Assembly: GCA_028875855.1 (NCBI GenBank)
Contig: JAGWVA010000027.1
Location: 1-50,020 of the forward strand
Source of the DNA: Paracoccaceae bacterium
GTDB lineage: Bacteria > Pseudomonadota > Alphaproteobacteria > Rhodobacterales > Rhodobacteraceae
DNA length: 50,020 nt
Direction: 5' to 3'
In this document: positions 41,665-49,356 of the stretch, piece by piece
Layout of the letters: each line of letters opens with the position of its first letter
Numbering within the stretch: position 1 is the first letter of the stretch
Notes under the pieces: generated by a model
Told to the model about the DNA's origin: nothing
What the model saw: only the letters and a program-made list of their open reading frames with translations
The model's database searches: none
Program-made: the position numbers and the translations under genes

Positions 41665-41693
41665 TTGCAGAGCGCGCCCGCGCCCGCTATAGC
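41665..41693 (+). promoter_or_regulatory. Putative sigma70-type promoter of tRNA-Arg
   Basis: TTGCAG (41665-41670) and TATAGC (41688-41693) are exactly 17 bp apart, and the tRNA 5' end follows 10 bp after the -10 element. The tRNA therefore has its own promoter and does not need the suf operon. Confidence 0.6.
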
Positions 41694-41702
41694 CTAGCGC
41701 AG

Positions 41703-41779
<77 letters not shown>

Positions 41780-41942
41780 GTGAAATCAATAGCTTGCTTG
41801 CCTGATCCTGTTCTTGGCTCGTCGCTCGGTAAGCGATGGGTAAGCACTGGTATTTCTATTCGGTCGAATCCGAGGCTTTGAGCCTTCCTCAGGTTTCTTC
41901 GGCGCAGCGAGCGCCAAGCCCTTTGATCGGAAGGAACCAAGC

Positions 41943-42512
41943 ATGCCTGTATCGACCCAGAATCCTATCCCGACCTTGTTCGCCGAATGGCGCGAGCTTT
42001 CCCGAAAGCTGGCGGTCGGCGACTTCGCGCCCCACGACTTCGGGCGCATCAATGACAAGCGCATCGAGGTTGAAAACGCGATTGCGGCCATAAGGCCTTG
42101 CTCGCTCGAAGAACTCGCCCAGAAGTGCATCATCGCGGGCGGCAGCGAAGACGTTGAAGTCCTGCCATCCACGATCCTCGCCAATGACGCGATGGCACTG
42201 CTCGGCGTAGCGGGCCGGATCGAGCAGCTATTCGGTGAGTGGGTGGCGGTGAACCATCGGCTGCCCGGGCTTGCTGACACCACGGCGCGAGAGCGCACGC
42301 TTGCGGCTATCCGCGACCTCGAAGGCCAGATCCTCGCGGCTCCTGTCCAGTCGAGCTTGGACGCCTTCCGAAAGGTGGTCGTGGTGATGGATGCGGTGCC
42401 GGCGCCCGACGATAACGGAAAGGATGCGCTGCTGATCCGGGAGGCCTACGCCGCCCTTGGCCTTCCCTTGGTGCCGGTCGGTTCCGGTGCCGCGCCGCAG
42501 ATGGCCGAATAG
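41943..42512 (+). CDS. Unknown 189-aa protein with internal repeat
   Basis: No family is recognised. The ATG at 41943 follows GGAAGGAACC, a strong ribosome-binding site. The protein is mostly helical and acidic, without membrane segments or signal. Two similar segments are seen: PIPTLFAEWRELSRKL (about 8-23) and RIEQLFGEWVAVNHRL (about 91-106), suggesting a duplicated helical unit. The C-terminal part is Gly/Pro-rich. It is the first gene after the tRNA and reads away from it; 163 bp separate it from the tRNA. It may be part of the mobile element's cargo. Confidence 0.7.
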   Translation: MPVSTQNPIPTLFAEWRELSRKLAVGDFAPHDFGRINDKRIEVENAIAAIRPCSLEELAQKCIIAGGSEDVEVLPSTILANDAMALLGVAGRIEQLFGEWVAVNHRLPGLADTTARERTLAAIRDLEGQILAAPVQSSLDAFRKVVVVMDAVPAPDDNGKDALLIREAYAALGLPLVPVGSGAAPQMAE

Positions 42513-42660
42513 CAAGCGCAGGAGGGCGACGTTGACCGCGCCGCCCTCTGATGCCCAGCGCAGGTGAGATGCCGCTCCCTGCCTTTGAAATCGCCCCCAG
42601 CGCACAACGCAGTCCCTTAGCTGACCCTCCCATGTTTCCACACGGCTGAAAGAAGAGGCA

Positions 42661-42718
42661 GGGGGGGCAGCGCGCGGCAGAGAGCGACCCGCCGGGGGGG
42701 GGTAGGGGGAAAACCGGG
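42661..42718 (+). other. G-rich tract in gene-free stretch
   Basis: Runs of 7, 9, 5 and 3 guanines occur here on the forward strand, close enough in the right part for a G-quadruplex. The surrounding 42513-42764 shows no gene I can support. The tract lies just behind the stop of the leftward membrane-protein gene. Confidence 0.4.
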
Positions 42719-42764
42719 TGCGAATTTTTGCGAGTGGACCCCGGCGCGCGCGGATTTTATTTCT

Positions 42765-43274
42765 TTATCGACCGGACGCGATCCAAATGAGTAGACAGCG
42801 CCCCGATAACCCAGTTGCACCCAGCGCGAGCGCAAAAGCGAGCCCGACGGCCGGAATCGCGAGTATGCGGAGCGCATAGGCTTCCCAGTCACGGAGCGCA
42901 GCGGATCGGATCGCTGGGCGCATCGCATTGAACACTGCGGGTGGCGCGTTCGCCTCATTGCAAAAGAAGAGGCCGAACTCCAGCATCCCTCCGGGGCTCG
43001 TCGGGGCAAGCGGGTTCACGTCTCGTTGGCAGGTGCCTCCATATCGCATGAAGTTCCAGCCAAAGCGTTGCGCGGCGGCCGTTTGAGTTGCGTCGGTTTT
43101 CTGCGGGAAAAGAAACCACTCGCTGCTCGCGGGTAGTCTGACCGTCTCCGCCCAATAAGGATGAACCTCGCCGATTGGCACGGTTTCGGCTCGCCAGACG
43201 GCTCCGGCGATGAAGGCCAAGCAGCAAACCGCGAACAAGGCCCGATGAAATGGCGTGGGCAATAGCGCGCTCAT
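42765..43274 (-). CDS. Putative membrane protein of unknown function
   Basis: This 169-residue ORF starts MSALLPTPFHRALFAVCCLA and has a hydrophobic segment at about 9-27. A long extracytoplasmic stretch follows with Trp/Tyr/Cys-rich parts (FMRYGGTCQRDVNPL and GLFFCNEANAPP). A second hydrophobic segment lies near the C-terminus (RILAIPAVGLAFALALGATG). The two cysteines in the middle could form a disulfide in the periplasm. The ribosome-binding site is poor, so the start is uncertain; the frame is open up to 43355. It converges with the 189-aa gene. No homologue is recognised. Confidence 0.55.
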   Translation of the reverse strand: MSALLPTPFHRALFAVCCLAFIAGAVWRAETVPIGEVHPYWAETVRLPASSEWFLFPQKTDATQTAAAQRFGWNFMRYGGTCQRDVNPLAPTSPGGMLEFGLFFCNEANAPPAVFNAMRPAIRSAALRDWEAYALRILAIPAVGLAFALALGATGLSGRCLLIWIASGR

Positions 43275-43366
43275 CCAACAAGCTTCGCATCGTGATTGGC
43301 ACCCGGCAAGTTGCAATCTCGGTGTGATGCATTTGAGCGCGGCCGCCTGGCGCATATCTTCCGGGT

Positions 43367-43816
43367 ATGACCAAGCCCCTTGCCCTCGTCCCGCCCCGCC
43401 AATCCCGTCTCTCCACGAAGCTCCGCCGCGCCATCGAACTGCGCGTCACGGAAGGCCGCACCATTGCTGACGCTTGCGCAGAAGCCGGCATGAGCACGCA
43501 GGGGTATCACAAGGCCATGAAACGCCCTGCGGTGCGAGACTACCTGGAAGAGGTACAACGGCGCTTCGTTGCCGAGGTGGAGGCAAACCGCGGGCTCGTC
43601 AAAGCCCAAGCGCTGCGGGTCGCGCTTGAGCTGATGCTCAACGCAAAGTCGGAATCGATCCGGGCCCGCATGGCAGAGTTTCTGGCAAGTGACGGGAAGG
43701 TTCCGCAGGTCTCCGTCAGCATCGACGCCCGGCAGGGCGGCGCCTACGAATACCGGCGCCCCGGGCAGAAGGTGGTCGAGATCGAGCAGGAGCCGGTCAA
43801 CCCAGAACAGGAATAA
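43367..43816 (+). CDS. Terminase small subunit-like HTH protein
   Basis: This 149-residue protein has a helix-turn-helix at about 20-55 (ELRVTEGRTIADACAEAGMS followed by TQGYHKAMKRPAVRDYLEE), then a helical part (AQALRVALELMLNAKSESIR) and a short tail. Its layout matches the DNA-recognition subunit of phage terminases and related proteins of phage satellites; a simple DNA-binding regulator is the alternative. No large terminase subunit, portal or capsid gene is seen near it. Its orientation is opposite to the HEPN gene that follows. Confidence 0.55.
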   Translation: MTKPLALVPPRQSRLSTKLRRAIELRVTEGRTIADACAEAGMSTQGYHKAMKRPAVRDYLEEVQRRFVAEVEANRGLVKAQALRVALELMLNAKSESIRARMAEFLASDGKVPQVSVSIDARQGGAYEYRRPGQKVVEIEQEPVNPEQE

Positions 43817-43926
43817 GCTTCGTCCCGGTGTGATCGACACGACAGCCGGTTTCCGCGAGGGACCTAAACAAGATTAGCGCGGTTCGAGGCGCAGGTACAA
43901 GGTCCGGCGCTGCGAACCTTACCTCC

Positions 43927-45288
43927 CTATTTTCCACCACCATTCGGAGCGGCCGTGCTTGATTGCTGTTTCACCCATGAGAGAAATGCTTGGATTTCGT
44001 CCTCGGGCAACTGCTCCTTGGCATATAGATCGATTTTGAGTGCAAACTCACGAAGTACGACGACCACAAAGCCTTCCATGCCGCTCCTTTCTGCGGCCAT
44101 CCTCGCGTTCAGTGTAGACCAAGTACCGTGCAAAATCTGTGACCGATCTCCCACGACCTTTTTTGTGTACTGCGCCGTGGTGACGGTAGACCCGGGAGAG
44201 ATCGGGGCATCAGGCCCCAGACCAAATAGTGCGTCCAAGACGGACATGAGGCGCGCCTGGCTGCCTCTGGAACTTTCCGCGCGAAGTAGAACTTCGAGCG
44301 AAGTCTCGAGCTTTGCGACAGCGATGCTGTCAATAGGCTCTGCGAGAGCTTCGTGGAGCCAATAAGCTGAGTCACACCAGGCTTGCTCGAGACTCGGCAG
44401 CCGGTATCGGCCGGAGGCGAATGACCTGACAATGCCACCCACCGCCGAAAAGACGGGTTGTGTGGACTTCAAGAGCTCTTCCAATATTCCGGCGCCGATG
44501 GGCAAGCCCGGTTCGGTATTCCACCAGCCAGCGGCATAGATGCCGTCTGCCTCCGACAGCCTTCGTTTGAAGGTGTGGCCCCGCCTGTGGTCAACACGGC
44601 CCATGGCACGTGTATCTAGTTTTGGCGCGACCAGCTGCAACGCTACGATGGCGAGATCTGTTGCCAGTTCGCCGACCTGATGCGCGCGCTCCTGTTCGCA
44701 GCCCTCGACTTCGAAGCGAGCAACCCAATTTGCGTTGGTGTCACGCATGAAGGCAAGCAGCCGATCAAAGCCGTCGCGGCCGAGGTCATCAGGCGACAGA
44801 TTTTTCGGGTAGAAATCGGACGTAGCTACATTGTCGATAAATTCGAACGTTATCGGACCAATTGCAAAGCGCGGCGCCCGAAATCGAGTGAGCAGGCACG
44901 GCACAAAGATGCGTTGCGGCCTTACCCGATCGCGAAGCCAGCCTTCGAAATGCTGCATGAGCAGATCAATATCTTCCCCACTGATTTCTGATGGTTCACG
45001 ACCCTCATAGTGTCGGACAAATGCAAAGAGCTCAGATTGCACATTCGCATAGAGGGCTCCGCGAGCCATCGAAGGACTGTGTCCCACGATCTGATCGGTC
45101 AGTGTCGCGAATGACTTGTGCGCCTCCGGCTGAATGGACGTAACTGACGCTTCGCCTAGCCGAAAGTAGTTGGGCCCTTCTCCATCACGCCAGGTTAGGG
45201 GGTTAGTTCCTTGGGGCATGGGTTTGGTTTTGACGTTCTTTGCGAGGTCGCGGAGCAATCCGATTTCAAAGGAGAATCTCTCAGCCAT
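43927..45288 (-). CDS. ApeA-like HEPN-domain protein (candidate anti-phage RNase)
   Basis: This 453-residue protein starts at MAERFSFEIGLLRDL; GGGGGTGT directly upstream supports it over the longer frame. Residues 1-280 form a domain of unknown type with mixed strands and helices. Residues about 300-425 are helical and look like an ApeA-type HEPN domain: LEQAWCDSAYWLHEALAEP, then KLETSLEVLLRAE, then the Rx4H motif RSQILH (Arg382, His387), which in HEPN nucleases cuts RNA. ApeA proteins abort phage infection by RNA cleavage. The family assignment rests on this motif and layout; it has no membrane segment. The base composition is lower in GC than the core genome. It is divergent from a second HEPN gene. 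Confidence 0.65.
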   Translation of the reverse strand: MAERFSFEIGLLRDLAKNVKTKPMPQGTNPLTWRDGEGPNYFRLGEASVTSIQPEAHKSFATLTDQIVGHSPSMARGALYANVQSELFAFVRHYEGREPSEISGEDIDLLMQHFEGWLRDRVRPQRIFVPCLLTRFRAPRFAIGPITFEFIDNVATSDFYPKNLSPDDLGRDGFDRLLAFMRDTNANWVARFEVEGCEQERAHQVGELATDLAIVALQLVAPKLDTRAMGRVDHRRGHTFKRRLSEADGIYAAGWWNTEPGLPIGAGILEELLKSTQPVFSAVGGIVRSFASGRYRLPSLEQAWCDSAYWLHEALAEPIDSIAVAKLETSLEVLLRAESSRGSQARLMSVLDALFGLGPDAPISPGSTVTTAQYTKKVVGDRSQILHGTWSTLNARMAAERSGMEGFVVVVLREFALKIDLYAKEQLPEDEIQAFLSWVKQQSSTAAPNGGGK

Positions 45289-45644
45289 AGACACCCCCTG
45301 AGATACTTGGCTATCCTCGCCCCACGTTACCCTCCTTCCTGCCATGCCAAGCGTCAATAGTCGCTGTATCGGTAAGATTCCGATCGCGCAGCGTGGCTGT
45401 TGGTGCCCATACGCATCCACAAAGCTGCGGTAAGTTGGCAGCAGGGAAACCTGGCGCTTGGCAACTCGAAAGTCGGACAACGCAAGGAACTATGGGCAAC
45501 GGCCCGTTTGCCGTACACTTGGCGCCGCGAGAGGTGGAGTTTTGCATGGGCGGGATGACAGTCGACTTGCTAAAGTTGTCCGGGTAGCGATTTCACTCAA
45601 CGGGTGTCACCCAGTCGCTAGCGCAGTAGCCAAGAGGGAGCAAA
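45289..45644. other. 356-bp structured intergenic region between HEPN genes
   Basis: No convincing gene is seen; the short frames here lack ribosome-binding sites. It must contain two divergent promoters. A two-part hairpin occurs at 45362-45393 (outer arms CGCTG/CAGCG, inner arms ATCGG/CCGAT with a 7-base loop). A separate pair of arms, TGCCAAGCG (45345-45353) and CGCTTGGCA (45455-45463), could pair over about 100 bases or serve as two copies of a binding site. An antitoxin RNA or a shared operator is possible. Confidence 0.4.
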
Positions 45645-46244
45645 ATGGCGAAGCTGAAAGTGAAACTCCAAGCTCACCATCACATCCTAATTCACAACGA
45701 CCTTGCGAATGTAGCGCATAGGTTCAAGACTACAGTCGATAAGCGTCTTGAGCTGGAGGATCGAGAGGGGATTTCTCTTGAGATTATGGCAGCACTCGCC
45801 TTTATCGCTTTCACGACCGAGGCTCGCTTAAATTTCATTGGCTTCAAGATTTTTGGGGATAAATGGGGTGAACGCGAAAACCCATATGAAAAGGTGAGGA
45901 ATTTATGTAAAGTGCTGAATCTCTCCTGTGACTTCGGAAAGCGACCGTTCAAGACGATGGAGGACGTCCAGCGCTTAAGAAATGGTATGGCTCACGGAAA
46001 GCCAATAGAGCTCCAGGTTGATGAAACGATCGAGGTCGATGAAGATGACCTTGAAGAGTTAGGCGCTATAAGGCCCCCTGAATGGGAAGGGCTAGTGACG
46101 GCTGATTTCTTGAATCTCGCATACGAAGACTGCGACCGAATCTGGAAAACGTTCCTGAATGCTGCCGGTTTGACAGTCTTTGACACTCTGACTCGCGCCC
46201 AAGTAAGCACAAGCCTCATCGAACGGATTTCTGGCGACGCCTGA
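45645..46244 (+). CDS. HEPN-like protein with Rx4H motif
   Basis: This 199-residue protein starts at an ATG preceded by AGAGGGAG. It is mostly helical: helix-rich SLEIMAALAFIAFTTEARLN (about 44-63) is followed by the motif RNGMAH (Arg112-His117), the Rx4H signature of HEPN nucleases, in a DVQRLRNGMAHGKP context. A strongly acidic stretch follows (DETIEVDEDDLEEL, about 126-139). The composition is clearly AT-richer than the rest of the window, with many ATT, AAG and TTA-type codons, pointing to recent transfer. No partner antitoxin with a MNT nucleotidyltransferase fold is seen. It is divergent from the ApeA-like gene and may act with it. Confidence 0.6.
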   Translation: MAKLKVKLQAHHHILIHNDLANVAHRFKTTVDKRLELEDREGISLEIMAALAFIAFTTEARLNFIGFKIFGDKWGERENPYEKVRNLCKVLNLSCDFGKRPFKTMEDVQRLRNGMAHGKPIELQVDETIEVDEDDLEELGAIRPPEWEGLVTADFLNLAYEDCDRIWKTFLNAAGLTVFDTLTRAQVSTSLIERISGDA

Positions 46245-46323
46245 CCGTTGTCGTCTTGCGCATCTAAAGATGAGTTCAGATCAGCATACCAACAAACATC
46301 CATCTGCATCCGACGCTAGCCGT

Positions 46324-46833
46324 TCATTCGTCACCAACTGGCTGCTTACCTTTGGCAAGCAGTTTGGCGCGCCCTTCGATAGCCGCCACCACACGCTCAC
46401 CGGCGGCACGCTGGCTTGGTGTCCTGTCTGGTTGCTTCAGAATCTTCTTTGCTGCTGCGTGCAGCTGCCTCTGGCGTGGCGAAACCAGATGAAGCGGCGC
46501 AGGCTCCTCTTCCTGCACGGGAGTATTTTGGGCGGCAATTTTACGCAGAAGGTCGTAGGCCCCTTGGATCATATCCACGCGCTTCGTGTTCCGCTCGCGA
46601 AAGAGCGCGTAGCCGACTCCGGTCAGTAAAAGTGCCGAAAGGGTCCCGAGGCCCAAGGCCGAACGGTCGAGCACCGCCAGCACCGTCTCGTTGATGCTCG
46701 CAGCTACAAAGAAAAACGGCAGCAAAAGAAGTGTGTCCATCCGGTCGGGGGCTCCGTGCAACTTTGCCAAGCGCTCAGCCTCGGCCCAAAGTTCCGCGTT
46801 TTGCGCAGTCTCTATGCCATCTGTGCCTGACAT
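46324..46833 (-). CDS. Two-segment membrane protein, unknown
   Basis: This 169-residue protein starts MSGTDGIETAQNAELWAEAE with AAGGGG eight bases upstream. Two hydrophobic segments follow a charged N-terminus (about 40-58 MDTLLLLPFFFVAASI and 67-85 LGTLSALLLTGVGYAL). The C-terminal half is basic and helical (RQRQLHAAAKKILKQ and ERVVAAIEGRAKLLAKGK). Both ends should be cytoplasmic. No family is recognised. It lies downstream of the replication-like cascade on the same strand, after a 142-bp gap, and converges with the HEPN-like gene. Confidence 0.6.
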   Translation of the reverse strand: MSGTDGIETAQNAELWAEAERLAKLHGAPDRMDTLLLLPFFFVAASINETVLAVLDRSALGLGTLSALLLTGVGYALFRERNTKRVDMIQGAYDLLRKIAAQNTPVQEEEPAPLHLVSPRQRQLHAAAKKILKQPDRTPSQRAAGERVVAAIEGRAKLLAKGKQPVGDE

Positions 46834-46975
46834 GCATTTGCCCCTTCTTCGTTGCACAATAGCACGTCAGACACACCGCTCTGAACGGCTTTGTAGGGAC
46901 AGCGGTCTACCGAGAGGTGCTTCCAAGGTCTGGCGCCTTCTGTGGCAGCGCATCGATCGAAGGCCACCATTCGCC

Positions 46976-47131
46976 CTACCCAGCCGCCATCGTCTCCGCT
47001 TGGTGTCGGTTGTAGCCTTGGCTCTCGTACCGCTCAGCCATTTCGCGCCACATGCGCTGAGCTTCTGCGCCCAGCTGCTTGTCGATGTGGTCGTCCGCAA
47101 TCGCCTCGTTGATGCAGTTCTCAATGGTCAT
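46976..47131 (-). CDS. Small 51-aa protein coupled to replication-like gene
   Basis: It starts MTIENCINEAIADDHIDKQL and ends NRHQAETMAAG. AGGAT lies at a suitable distance before the ATG, and the start overlaps the upstream stop as ATGA, which supports translation. It is acidic and helical, with one Cys, and has no known family. A regulator or partner of the upstream protein is possible. Behind it, 46834-46975 shows nothing I can support. Confidence 0.5.
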   Translation of the reverse strand: MTIENCINEAIADDHIDKQLGAEAQRMWREMAERYESQGYNRHQAETMAAG

Positions 47132-48084
47132 GCCAGATCCTTTCGATTGCAGGTAATGTCGGCGTAGCCCTCCCAGCACTTCTCGCGGAGCCACGAAGTC
47201 GGCGCGGTGGTCCTGTCCTCGTCCTCGTCCTCCATATCGGCTCCATAGCGTGCCGCTGCCGTAACAATGGCTTCTGGGTCCGCGCCATGGTCGACGGCAG
47301 CGAAGAATGCCTCTTGGGCGAGATCGACGTTCAGACGGCGAGGAAAGACCCTGAGAAACCGCCGAAAGGCTTTGATCTCGGTCTTTGTTCTGCGCCGAAG
47401 CGCATCCTTCCCTCTCTCTCTACAAGAAAACAAAAATAGCGAAGCGTCAGCGCAGCGGGCCGCCGAAGGCGGAAACGGCAGAACGTTTGAAGCTGGGGTC
47501 CCGGTAGGTTCTCTATGTATACCGGCGGCAGTCATTGCCGGGTTTTTTGCCGGGTTTCCCTCACTGCGAAGGTGCGCCTTAGGTCGAGCGACATTCATTG
47601 CGCTTAGCGCTTGTTCTGAAAGCTTTTTCGTCACGCCAACTGCCGGGTTTTTCGGTTTCTCAGTGCCGTTGTCGGTCAGGTCGTATCTTGTGAGCCCCGC
47701 GCGAAGCTCAGGCGATGGATTGCAACCCACTTTGACCAAAGCGCGAAAGAGCGCTTCACCGCTTACGACGAAGCGCGTCGAGCGCCGGCCGCCTGATCTG
47801 TATTCGATGGGGATCAAGACGCCCCAGTCTTCAAGTCTGCGCAGGTTGCTTCTTGCCTGTCGTTCGCGGCACTCGCCCCAGGCTGCGACCTTCATGACGC
47901 CCGGGTAGATCATCTCTTGGCCGCGCAGACGCCACCGAAACCACTCACCCATCAACCGCGGAAGCAAAGCCCGCACGCTGGGCGGCAGTGGTTCCGGTTT
48001 CGCTCGGCGCAGTGTGTCGCGAAGGAGCGCCACCGTCTTATTGGCTTCCCTAAGGGGCTCGGGGGGGCACCCGTCACTTGTCAT
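47128..48084 (-). CDS. Helix-turn-helix replication-like phage/island protein
   Basis: This 318-residue protein has a winged-helix N-terminal part (about 35-115: GVMKVAAWGECRERQARSNL then RRLEDWGVLIPIEYRSGGRR) that would bind DNA. A variable, Lys/Pro-rich middle follows. The C-terminal segment reads VTAAARYGADMEDEDEDRTT and then APTSWLREKCWEGY, the last resembling the end of phage DnaD/replication-initiation proteins. The start overlaps the upstream gene and its stop overlaps the next (ATGA both), so it belongs to a coupled operon. Involvement in replication of the excised element is likely but unproven; no primase or helicase motif is seen. Confidence 0.6.
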   Translation of the reverse strand: MTSDGCPPEPLREANKTVALLRDTLRRAKPEPLPPSVRALLPRLMGEWFRWRLRGQEMIYPGVMKVAAWGECRERQARSNLRRLEDWGVLIPIEYRSGGRRSTRFVVSGEALFRALVKVGCNPSPELRAGLTRYDLTDNGTEKPKNPAVGVTKKLSEQALSAMNVARPKAHLRSEGNPAKNPAMTAAGIHREPTGTPASNVLPFPPSAARCADASLFLFSCRERGKDALRRRTKTEIKAFRRFLRVFPRRLNVDLAQEAFFAAVDHGADPEAIVTAAARYGADMEDEDEDRTTAPTSWLREKCWEGYADITCNRKDLA

Positions 48085-48482
48085 GATGGCCCCCCTTCGT
48101 CCACGCGCTCGACATCAGCGGCAAGCCTGTAGCGGCCATGATGCCCGCCATATTCGCCCGTATTGACCTCTGTCAGCGTCTCAATCGACACGCCCGCCCG
48201 CCGCAGCTTCAGTACGAAGCCCGACACACGCAACCCGGACGGCAATTCTGCCGCTGCAACACCGCGGTTCCCGGCGTCGATCAAGCGATCCAGCAACCAC
48301 GCGGGGCGGCCCGAAAGCTGGACTTGCCGCGCTCGGCCGTCCTCATGAACGAGGTATGTCTTGATGCTATGGCGCCGCTTAGCGCTTTGCGCTACCCTCC
48401 GCTCATCTCCATATGACGAACCAAGTCCCAGCCTCTGGGCGGCCCGCCAGCCGCCCGAGGCAACACGTTTTATGCCGCCCAT
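48081..48482 (-). CDS. Winged-helix domain protein
   Basis: This 133-residue protein has a basic N-terminus and a winged-helix-like C-terminal half (about 62-120: AWLLDRLIDAGNRGVAAAEL then LRVSGFVLKLRRAGVSIETL, then HHGRYRLAADV). Such proteins occur in alphaproteobacterial islands next to AlpA-type genes. The start ATG at 48482 lies 3 bp behind the AlpA stop; an internal start is possible because the first 35 residues are low in order. The stop overlaps the following gene by ATGA. Confidence 0.6.
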   Translation of the reverse strand: MGGIKRVASGGWRAAQRLGLGSSYGDERRVAQSAKRRHSIKTYLVHEDGRARQVQLSGRPAWLLDRLIDAGNRGVAAAELPSGLRVSGFVLKLRRAGVSIETLTEVNTGEYGGHHGRYRLAADVERVDEGGPS

Positions 48483-48485
48483 GGT

Positions 48486-48677
48486 TCACGCGGCCTCCGA
48501 TCCGTCGATCAAGGCGTCAATGTCTGAGCGCCGCCAGCGGGTCGATCCGCCAATCCTGATGGGTTGCGGCAAGACGCCCGTCTTCGCCCAACGCCAAACA
48601 GTTGAGACGCCACAGCCGAAGTGCTCAGCGACTTCGGTGGCTGTCATCAGGCCGGAAGGGAGTGGTCGTTTCGTCAT
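48486..48677 (-). CDS. AlpA/excisionase-type DNA-binding protein
   Basis: This 63-residue protein is almost entirely a MerR-like/helix-turn-helix-17 domain: LMTATEVAEHFGCGVSTVWR, then WAKTGVLPQPIRIGGSTRW and RRSDIDALID. AlpA-type proteins act as excisionase or as activator of the integrase and replication genes in phage satellites and islands. It starts a tight leftward cluster with the winged-helix and replication-like genes and lies 46 bp after the 210-aa gene. The identification is good; whether it works as excisionase or regulator is not known. Confidence 0.8.
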   Translation of the reverse strand: MTKRPLPSGLMTATEVAEHFGCGVSTVWRWAKTGVLPQPIRIGGSTRWRRSDIDALIDGSEAA

Positions 48678-48723
48678 CGTTGCATCCTCTTTTTAGTACA
48701 AGCGATGCCGACACGTTGCTATT

Positions 48724-49356
48724 TCAGCCCATTTGCTTCGCTGGAAAAGTGAGGTCGAAAAATTCCAACACCTCGTATTCTCTGAATCCTACAGCCATCA
48801 GCTTTTCGCGACGTTTCTTCCAAATCGCAGGCGGTGTAGACGGCTCCCGGTGCTGGTGCGGGGCTAGCTCAACCACTTCGCCCATGAACTTCATGGCTGC
48901 GCTGGACCCCGGGTTGCGCTTACTTTCGGGACCTTCAGTGGGATGCGAAAATAGTTGTTGTCCAACCGCCATTCCCATGACGAACAGAGCATCAAACGTT
49001 GCCTTTGGCCTTGTGCTCTTTGGCGGATCGAGGAGCAAAAGGAGCGCAGCCATGTCACGATATCGAGCGGAAAAGCGGTCCTCGCGCCACATCGTTGCGG
49101 CAGCCATCCGTCGCGCTCGCAGAAAGAACTGCCGATCAATGGGGGCGAAGTACAGAGGGAGGCTCTGCCAGAGCGTGACACTCTCCTGCATCCCTGAAAA
49201 CAGACGGTCGTGGTCGGGACTGGGGCGAGCCTTCTGAAGCTCCACCCATGCCGCCATTCTCGCTAGGGCTCGGAACGTAACTTCTGGGTTTTCGAGGCCT
49301 ACCAAGTCGTGAAGGCGAAACGTGCTTCGGAAGACAGCCGCAAATTCGGGGCTCAT
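48724..49356 (-). CDS. Unknown 210-aa protein behind the integrase
   Basis: No family is recognised. The start overlaps the integrase stop by ATGA, so it is cotranslated. The protein is predicted helical and soluble, with a Met/Leu-rich middle (RYRDMAALLLLLDPPKS and ATFDALFVMGMAVGQQLF) and a basic stretch (PAIWKKRREKLMAV). There are no cysteines. Its position suggests a role in integration or immunity of the element, which is inference. Confidence 0.6.
   Translation of the reverse strand: MSPEFAAVFRSTFRLHDLVGLENPEVTFRALARMAAWVELQKARPSPDHDRLFSGMQESVTLWQSLPLYFAPIDRQFFLRARRMAAATMWREDRFSARYRDMAALLLLLDPPKSTRPKATFDALFVMGMAVGQQLFSHPTEGPESKRNPGSSAAMKFMGEVVELAPHQHREPSTPPAIWKKRREKLMAVGFREYEVLEFFDLTFPAKQMG

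Noticed and set aside
45393-45587. 64-codon forward frame between the HEPN genes
   Set aside because: No ribosome-binding site and no coherent codon use; the space is better read as regulatory.
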